A stretch of 64,000 bases of DNA from Candidatus Ribeiella danica (GTDB lineage Bacteria; Chloroflexota; Chloroflexia; Chloroflexales; Roseiflexaceae). The DNA is taken from positions 434,001 to 498,000 of the forward strand of contig JADKFS010000008.1 in the NCBI GenBank assembly GCA_016717335.1, read 5' to 3'. A program made the translations under genes and the position numbers. The notes beneath the pieces were generated by a model. That model worked only from the letters and a program-made list of their open reading frames with translations. It was not told where the DNA came from and did no database searches. The stretch's first letter is position 1. Every line of letters starts with the position of its first letter. Of this stretch, positions 58,720-64,000 are shown piece after piece.

Positions 58720-58772
58720 CAGGTATTCGTCATCGCCGAGATGGTCCTCGCGTCGGCCATGACGAATACCTG
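58720..58772. terminator. 14-bp inverted repeat downstream of the GVxG-repeat gene
   Basis: CAGGTATTCGTCAT (58720-58733) and ATGACGAATACCTG (58759-58772) are perfectly complementary around a 25-nt loop. Directly after the stop of the minus-strand gene at 58786; no T-tract, so either a weak terminator or a mRNA-stabilising hairpin. Confidence 0.5.
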
Positions 58773-58785
58773 CCAGGTGGTCGAG

Positions 58786-60471
58786 TCACGCTTCGCCGGT
58801 GCTTCGATCATCCGTGGGGCGGCCCTGGTCGTCCAACCGCGGCGGGCGCTGTTCCACCAGCCGGCGGGTGATGTCGTCGTGCGCGCCCCAGCCGATGCCC
58901 GGCCCCTGCCGGTCGTCCGTCAAGCCCGGATGGAGATAGGCGCCGCACACGTCCGCGGGCTTGGCCTCTTCCACCACCAGCGGGAACGCCTGCGCCCACG
59001 CGTCCTGGCGGATGCCGGTCACCTGCCAGCAGACCTTCAGCCCCGCGCGACCGCCGGCGATCCGAAACTGGTTGTCGGCCAGTTCGTCGGCAATGTGCAG
59101 CTCGGGCGCCGGCGCGCCGATGGCCGTGAGTTGATACCGGACGTCGCGATTGAGGCGCTCGAACCATGGCGGCAGGACCACCGTCGCCGCGCCGTCGTCG
59201 TCGAGCACGGCCGTCCCATCGTAGACGTTCTTGCGCACATCGGACTCGACGAAGGAGTGGTTGAGGTAGGTATTGGCCGGGTCGAGCGGGTGATCGATCT
59301 TGAACCCGCCGCCGCCTTTCTGCAGCTCACCGGCGACGTAGACTTTGCCGATGAACACCCCCGCGTAGCCGTTAAAGTTGACGCTGTAGTCTGGGCGGCG
59401 GCAGATGCCGCGGATGGCGGGGCTATTGATGTCGCCGCGCCAGGTCGACCCCTCAACGCCCGTGCCGGTGTCGGCATGGCCGTACACGCCGGCGGCCCCT
59501 TCCGCGCGGCCGTACACGCCCACGCCCGACCCCTGGCCGTCGCCGTGAATGGCCGAGCGGTAGCTGACGCCGTAGACGCCGTTGCCGAACGGGCTGCGGC
59601 CGTACACGCCGGCGCCCCGGTCGCTGATACCCGCGACGCCGCTGCCGCCGTCGGTGGGGTTGATGCCGACGACGCCGCTCTTCCCGGCCACATGCGCCTG
59701 GCCGAACACCGCGTCGTTGTTCGCGCTCTCGGCGAAGACGCCGATGCCCGTGCCGCTGCCGGCGATGACCGCCGTGCCGGTGCTGCTGCGCGCGGCGACC
59801 CCGGTGCCGTCCTGGCTCTCTCCCGTGACGCCGGTCCCCCAGTCGTTCGGATTCGAGCCATACACGCCGCTGCGATCCCGCGCGCGCGTTTGCCCGACGA
59901 CGCCGTGGTTGCTGCCGCTCTCGCCGACCACGCCGGGGCCACCCTCGCTGCGGCCGTACACGCCGTTGCCCTGCATGCTGATGCCGGCGACGCCGCTACC
60001 GCCCTCGCTGGCGTTGAAGCCGACGACGCCGCTCTTGCGCGGGGCCTGCGTCCGCCCGACCACCCCGTCGTCCCCCTCGCTCTCCGCGCGCACGCCATTG
60101 CCGGTCACGCTCCGCCCGGCGACGCCGGCGCCATCCTGGCTGACGCCCAGCACGCCATTTCCGGCCGGGTTCGTCCCGAACACGCCGCTCTTGCCAAAGG
60201 CGAGCGCCTGGCCGACGACGCCGTCGTTGTTCTTACTCGCGCCGACGACGCCATTGCCGTCGCCGCTCTGCCCGCGCACGCCGTTGCTGTTCGAGCTGCG
60301 GCCCAACACGGCGTCGGCGCTGTCGCTGCGTCCGAGCACCGCGATGCTATTGGTGCTGGTGCCCGCGACGCCGACGCTATTGGTGCTGGTGCCGAGCACC
60401 CCTGGGCCGCCGTCGGTGTTCTCGCCCCACACAGCCGCGTCGGTGGTCGATGATTGCTCGTGCAAAGTCAT
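58786..60471 (-). CDS. GVxG-repeat beta-solenoid-like protein with conserved C-terminal domain
   Basis: 561 residues. About residues 15-345 consist of short repeats of the type GNGVYGRSxGGPGVVG with roughly 12-16-residue spacing, like the head repeats of trimeric fibre proteins or beta-solenoids. Every third or fourth unit carries GKSGVVGINPTDGGSGV. The C-terminal part (FKIDHPLDPANTYLNHSFVE, PPWFERLNRDVRYQLTAIGA, FRIAGGRAGLKVCWQVTGIR) is a domain I associate with such repeat proteins in many bacteria. No signal peptide is visible. ATG 60471 has AGAGGAG 8 nt upstream. Possibly a phage-tail-fibre-like or surface protein. Confidence 0.8.
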   Translation of the reverse strand: MTLHEQSSTTDAAVWGENTDGGPGVLGTSTNSVGVAGTSTNSIAVLGRSDSADAVLGRSSNSNGVRGQSGDGNGVVGASKNNDGVVGQALAFGKSGVFGTNPAGNGVLGVSQDGAGVAGRSVTGNGVRAESEGDDGVVGRTQAPRKSGVVGFNASEGGSGVAGISMQGNGVYGRSEGGPGVVGESGSNHGVVGQTRARDRSGVYGSNPNDWGTGVTGESQDGTGVAARSSTGTAVIAGSGTGIGVFAESANNDAVFGQAHVAGKSGVVGINPTDGGSGVAGISDRGAGVYGRSPFGNGVYGVSYRSAIHGDGQGSGVGVYGRAEGAAGVYGHADTGTGVEGSTWRGDINSPAIRGICRRPDYSVNFNGYAGVFIGKVYVAGELQKGGGGFKIDHPLDPANTYLNHSFVESDVRKNVYDGTAVLDDDGAATVVLPPWFERLNRDVRYQLTAIGAPAPELHIADELADNQFRIAGGRAGLKVCWQVTGIRQDAWAQAFPLVVEEAKPADVCGAYLHPGLTDDRQGPGIGWGAHDDITRRLVEQRPPRLDDQGRPTDDRSTGEA

Positions 60472-60654
60472 GCGCGTTGCTCCTCTCTTGTGTTTCCATC
60501 GGAGGCCGACCGCCCGCTCGGCGTGGCAAAATCGCATCAATCTCGCGCGCCGCTGGCAGTCGGGCGGCGTGTGTGCCGTTCGGCCACAGCCGCTCTTGCT
60601 CTCACGATACGTCAATGGACACCATGCAGCGTATCCGAACACGATTGTGCTGTC

Positions 60655-60801
60655 AAGGCAGCGGCGCGGGCAGCGCTGAAGCCGATCCACAACTGGGTCA
60701 AGCACTACGAGCGGACGTGGAACGAGCGCTTCGACGCGCTGGGCGACCTGCTGGAGGAGCTCAAAGAAACGGAGGAAGGACCTGCTGGCAGTGGCGAGTA
60801 A
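60655..60801 (+). pseudogene. C-terminal remnant of an ArsR-type regulator
   Basis: A frame ending at TAA 60799-60801 encodes LKPIHNWVKHYERTWNERFD and ALGDLLEELKETEEGP, which resembles the dimerisation C-terminus of ArsR-family regulators (usually WLxHYERFWDERLDALxxLL). The DNA-binding part is absent: upstream of about 60655 the frame runs into unrelated sequence. So only about 49 residues remain, a truncated relic. Confidence 0.6.
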
Positions 60802-60851
60802 GGGCGCGGCAGCAGTGACGCTCCCGACGAACACGCAGATCCTGATCACAT

Positions 60852-60960
60852 CGTTCGTGGTTGTGGCGCGGCGGCAAAGCCGCCGCGCCACAACTACGAA
60901 AAAGAAACCCCCGCCCCTGGCAGGGGCGGGGGCAGGGGGTGGGGTTTGTAACATACGGGA
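60852..60960. repeat. Composite intergenic hairpin repeat (relative of the 6.1-kb and 38.8-kb copies)
   Basis: Hairpin with arms of about 22 bp, one mismatch, AAA loop (60854-60900, core GTTGTGGCGCGGCGGC as at 6099), followed by CCCCGCCCCTGGCAGGGGCG as at 38785. Separates the ArsR remnant from the convergent protease gene. Confidence 0.8.
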
Positions 60961-61004
60961 TTCATCCCCGCCCCTGCCCAGGGCAGGGAGCAGATTGGAG
61001 GCGC

Positions 61005-61886
61005 TTAGCTGCCGGCGATCTCCACCGTGTCGCCCGCGGGAACGTGCGACAGAATCCAGTTGAGCACCTCCGCCCGGTCCGTCCGGTACGCGAAGTCGAC
61101 GCCCTGGCAGGTCTGGGCGCTGAGGCCGAACGAGTTCACGGCCACGATCAGGTTCGAGCTGGTGCCGCCGTAGAAGAACGGCCCGCCCGAGTCGCCGTTG
61201 CACGTGCCGCCGCGGCCGCCGCCGGGATTGTTGGAGGTCTGCAGGTTGTAGCCGTCGGTCAGATGGCTGCGCAGATTGACCAGCGTGGAGGTGGCCATCA
61301 GGCGCTCGCGGAACGAGAGTACGTGCGCCGGGTTCTTGGCGCTCAGCCCGTAGCCGCTGACGGTGAACGTCAGCTCCTGCTGGCCGCGCCGCGTGGCCAG
61401 CCCGTCGAGCGTGCCGGCCGCGGCCAGCACACCGTACTCGCCGGGGTCGATCGCCTGGTCGAGGATCACCAGCCCGACGTCGTGCGTGTTCGGGAAGGTG
61501 ACGAAGCCGTCATAGCCGTAGTTGTACAGCTCGTGCGACGTCGCGCAGAGCGTCCCGAGCGTGCCGGCGGCGCAGTAGTCCGGGTAGCCGGTGACCGGGT
61601 CGAGCTCGGTGGCCGGGTCGTAGTGGACCCCGGCGTCCTGCTGGAAGTAGACGCGCGCCGAGACCGCGCCCTCGACGCAGTGGCCGGCGGTCAGGAACAC
61701 GTGCTCGGATAGCAGCGAGCCCGAGCAGCGGCCGATGAACTCGCCGCTCGCGTCGTAGCCCACCAGCAGCCCGACGTAGGGGTGCTCGAAGTCCTTGACG
61801 TAGTTGCCGGTGATCGCGCTCGCGGGCGCGACGACCACCAGCGCAACCAGCAGCACGGACAGTCCGATCAGCAGTCTTCGCTTCAT
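61005..61886 (-). CDS. Secreted trypsin-like (S1) serine protease
   Basis: 293 residues. Signal peptide (LLIGLSVLLVALVVVAPASA). Catalytic triad His69 (FLTAGHC), Asp136 (NTHDVGLVIL) and Ser233 (CNGDSGGPFF). Several cysteines could form disulfides. AAGGAGGAG lies 8 nt before ATG 61886. Little or no propeptide is visible after the signal cleavage, so activation may differ from trypsin. Second likely extracellular protease of the window, unrelated to the S8 enzyme at 6259. Confidence 0.92.
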   Translation of the reverse strand: MKRRLLIGLSVLLVALVVVAPASAITGNYVKDFEHPYVGLLVGYDASGEFIGRCSGSLLSEHVFLTAGHCVEGAVSARVYFQQDAGVHYDPATELDPVTGYPDYCAAGTLGTLCATSHELYNYGYDGFVTFPNTHDVGLVILDQAIDPGEYGVLAAAGTLDGLATRRGQQELTFTVSGYGLSAKNPAHVLSFRERLMATSTLVNLRSHLTDGYNLQTSNNPGGGRGGTCNGDSGGPFFYGGTSSNLIVAVNSFGLSAQTCQGVDFAYRTDRAEVLNWILSHVPAGDTVEIAGS

Positions 61887-62680
61887 GGATCACTCCTCCT
61901 TCGTTGATACCGCGGCTGAAGAGCGCGTGGCCGCCCGCCGACGACGTATCGCCCGCACGGGTTTGTGGTCGCGCTCGCTCGAAGAGGGGCGGGCGGCTGG
62001 CATCGGGCCGGCTGCCCCTGCAGCGTTGCGCAGAACGATAAAGCCACTCTGCTGGACGCTATACCAACATGAACCACCAGTCGGCCGCAAAATACTGATA
62101 TTTTAGTTAAATATGTTAAACATTGCCTCCTCAGCCCAGCTTGCGGGCAGATCTTGGCACGACCGGCAACCATAGTGGCACGTTGTCACATGCGCCGTAC
62201 CAGGCGCTGCGGCGATCGTCGCCGCAGGTGCGCGCGTGCTTGCGGCCAGCGGGCCGAGACTCGCCGGCGACGAGGCCGCGCCCGAATACCCCTTTCTGAC
62301 GCGGTTTGCCACGAAGCCCGGCAGCGCGGCCAAAGCAGCGGCGAGCGCGAAAAGTGCGGCACCGGCAGCGAATGCGCCTCATTGGCACGCCGGCGAATCG
62401 CCCGGCCGACCTGTGACCATACAGGGAGCATCGAGCTATAGACAGCGGAGCTGGTTCGGTGCTATGGTTGTCACAGGTTAAGAAATAGTTAAACGAATTC
62501 CAGCGGACCTGCACCTTACAAACCGAGCCACTCACCGAGCCAGACACCCGGCGTCGCGCCAATGAGCGGCCGGCTGTCCCGCGGAACGGCCGAGCCAATC
62601 GTCGATCGGCCGTCACCCGTGTCCTTTGGACTGGCACCTACATCGCACTCACGCATCGAATGGTTCAAGGAGGACATACT
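61887..62680. other. Intergenic region between divergent secreted-protein genes
   Basis: About 790 bp with a short AT-rich patch (62098-62122) and another at 62478-62500. Several short frames exist but none has a ribosome site plus protein-like composition. It must hold the promoters of the divergent trypsin-like and alginate-lyase-like genes, but I could not find a well-spaced pair of hexamers. Confidence 0.6.
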
Positions 62681-63814
62681 ATGAACGCACCCATTATCGA
62701 GCGCAGCCATCGCTCTTTCCGCACACATCGTTCGGCGAAGCTACTCAGCACGATCTTGATCGTCGCCTGTCTGATCGCCAGCGTCGTCGCCATCGGCCTG
62801 CCGAGCACATCGAGCGCAGCCCCCGCGGCCGCGGCCGGCGCGCCGGTCCTCGTACAGCCGGCCACCGGCGGCTACCTGGGCAGCGCCACCGAACTCGCCC
62901 AGCGCAAGCAGCTGGCCAGCCAGGGCGTCGAGCCGTACAAGTCGGCGGTCAGCGACGCGCTCAACTTCGCGAACGGCAAGCTGAGCGCCAACCCGTCGCC
63001 GCAGGAGCCGCTGAACATCTCCGGCACCACCGGCGCGTTCGTCGACGACACCGCCGCCGCCTACGGGCTGGCGCTGGCCTACAGCGTCAGCGGTGACGCG
63101 AAGTACGCGCAAAAGGCCCGCGCCTTCATGATGGCCTGGGTGAACACCACCAAGAGCACGAGCAACACCTGCCCGAACAGCGGATCGTGCCAGACCTCGC
63201 TGATCATCAGCCGCGTGGCGCCGGGCTTCGTCTTTGCCGCCAGCCTGATCAAGCCGTCGGGCGCGCTCAGCGCCGCCGACGACCAGGCCTTCCGCACGTG
63301 GCTGCGCACGGTCATCCTGCCGACGGCCTCGCAGCGCATCAACAACTGGGGCGACGCCGGCACGTTCATGCGCGTCGCCGTGACCGACTACCTGGGCGAC
63401 ACGGCCGGCTTCGCCGCCGCGATCGCCAAGTGGAAGTCGCTGGCCGACCTGATCGCCTCCGACGGGCACATCCCCGAGGAGACCCGCCGCGGCACGAGCG
63501 GCCTGGACTACACCCAGGAGGCGCTGGACTACAAGATCGCCGTGGCGGTGATCGCCGAGCGGCGCGGCGTCAACCTGTGGGACTACGGCCGGTTCAAGCT
63601 GGCGGTCGACTACGTCGCCAAGTACGTGCTCAGCCCGAGCGCGTGGCCGTGGGCCACCGGCGCGTCGGCCAGCATCCACCCGCTCTGGGAGGTTGGCTAC
63701 CAGCACTGGCGCAGCTCGGCCTACCAGCCGATCATTCTGAAGCGCCGGCCGTACGGCTCAACCGGACACTCGGCGGTGCGCTGGACGACCCTGACGAGCG
63801 GCATCCCCTTCTAG
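62681..63814 (+). CDS. Secreted alginate-lyase-family polysaccharide lyase-like protein
   Basis: 377 residues with a long signal sequence (LLSTILIVACLIASVVAIGL), then an alpha/alpha-barrel of the Alginate_lyase superfamily: AYGLALAYSVSGDAKYAQKA, ISRVAPGFVFAASLI, RINNWGDAGTFMRVAVTDYL, and ASDGHIPEETRRGTSGLDYT. The usual NNH of PL5 reads NNW here; many actinobacterial-type relatives also have NNW, so substrate may not be alginate. Tail HSAVRWTTLTSG is typical of that branch. AAGGAGG lies 7 nt before ATG 62681. Probably degrades or modifies extracellular uronate polymers. Confidence 0.82.
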   Translation: MNAPIIERSHRSFRTHRSAKLLSTILIVACLIASVVAIGLPSTSSAAPAAAAGAPVLVQPATGGYLGSATELAQRKQLASQGVEPYKSAVSDALNFANGKLSANPSPQEPLNISGTTGAFVDDTAAAYGLALAYSVSGDAKYAQKARAFMMAWVNTTKSTSNTCPNSGSCQTSLIISRVAPGFVFAASLIKPSGALSAADDQAFRTWLRTVILPTASQRINNWGDAGTFMRVAVTDYLGDTAGFAAAIAKWKSLADLIASDGHIPEETRRGTSGLDYTQEALDYKIAVAVIAERRGVNLWDYGRFKLAVDYVAKYVLSPSAWPWATGASASIHPLWEVGYQHWRSSAYQPIILKRRPYGSTGHSAVRWTTLTSGIPF

Positions 63815-63831
63815 GCTACATTTTCCTCTCT

Positions 63832-63872
63832 GCCCCTCTCTCCCATTCTGGGAGAGAGGGGCTTTGCTGTTT
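63832..63872 (+). terminator. Intrinsic terminator after the lyase-like gene
   Basis: GCCCCTCTCTCCCA (63832-63845), TTC loop, perfect complement (63849-63862), followed by TTTGCTGTTT. Confidence 0.85.
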
Positions 63873-63879
63873 CAGCTGG

Positions 63880-64000
63880 AGGCCCTCACCCCCTTACTCC
63901 CTCTCCCAGCGGGAGAGGAGGATTCTTGGCTGGCGCCAGCCAAATTTCACCACCGCCAATTGTGAACCCCCGCCCCTGGCAGGGGTCTTTTGGGGGGGTA
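63880..64000. repeat. Intergenic hairpin-type repeat running off the window edge
   Basis: CCCTCTCCCAGCGGGAGAGG hairpin words and a CCCCGCCCCTGGCAGGGG block as at 38785 and 60908. Cut by the window end; no gene seen. Confidence 0.6.

Noticed and set aside
62131..62637. 168-codon minus-strand frame upstream of the lyase-like gene
   Set aside because: No ribosome site, Arg/Ser/Cys-rich composition and no recognisable segment.

Overview
The window looks like a chromosomal segment of a very GC-rich, probably monoderm bacterium. Chloroflexota (class Chloroflexia) is my best guess. This is inferred from gene content and style, not from any search: HrcA with a CIRCE operator, a MacA/MacB-type exporter with no TolC nearby, a eukaryote-like acyl-CoA-binding protein, KaiC-like and CHAT/TPR signalling proteins, methylmalonyl-CoA epimerase, and dense intergenic repeats.

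Layout. 0-10 kb: 5' part of hrcA with CIRCE, a MacA-like lipoprotein, MacB-like permease, tiny membrane protein and ATPase, then a secreted S8 protease. 10-19 kb: a DUF1786 protein and a minus-strand operon of three genes overlapping by 4 nt each (giant CHAT-ATPase-TPR protein, small Cys4 protein, three-TM protein), preceded by its promoter and a sixteen-copy 21-bp array. 19-35 kb: lipoprotein, two GT-C-like membrane proteins, radical SAM/HhH protein, UbiB kinase, DUF4388 protein, DAHP synthase, a TTA-flanked MITE pair, ACBP, guaB with a promoter-hairpin leader, a cluster-less AmmeMemoRadiSam-like protein, signal peptidase I and a glycosyltransferase. 36-42 kb: a signalling locus (receiver, double KaiC-like ATPase, receiver, B12-binding protein with the CarH-type Wx9EH motif, PAS/GAF histidine kinase). 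44-52 kb: a tandem glycine riboswitch, lipoate ligase-like gene, gcvT, gcvH, gcvPA, an APH-like pseudokinase and gcvPB, then methylmalonyl-CoA epimerase. 52-58 kb: flippase-like protein, lipoprotein, rpsO, pnp and tRNA-Gly(CCC). 58-64 kb: a GVxG-repeat protein, an ArsR remnant, a trypsin-like protease and an alginate-lyase-family protein.

Three repeat layers overlie the genes. (1) 7-8-bp words arranged as direct and inverted clusters, mostly just upstream of genes, but also inside gcvPB, two membrane-protein genes and the second glycine aptamer. (2) A 200-560-bp GC-rich modular element present seven times in both orientations. (3) Long near-perfect hairpins with three-base loops, mostly at convergent gene ends, probably bidirectional terminators.

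The best candidates for undescribed biology are the CHAT/Cys4/TM operon with its array, the putative B12-light-sensor/KaiC/kinase locus, and the short-word repeats that have entered a conserved enzyme and a riboswitch arm.
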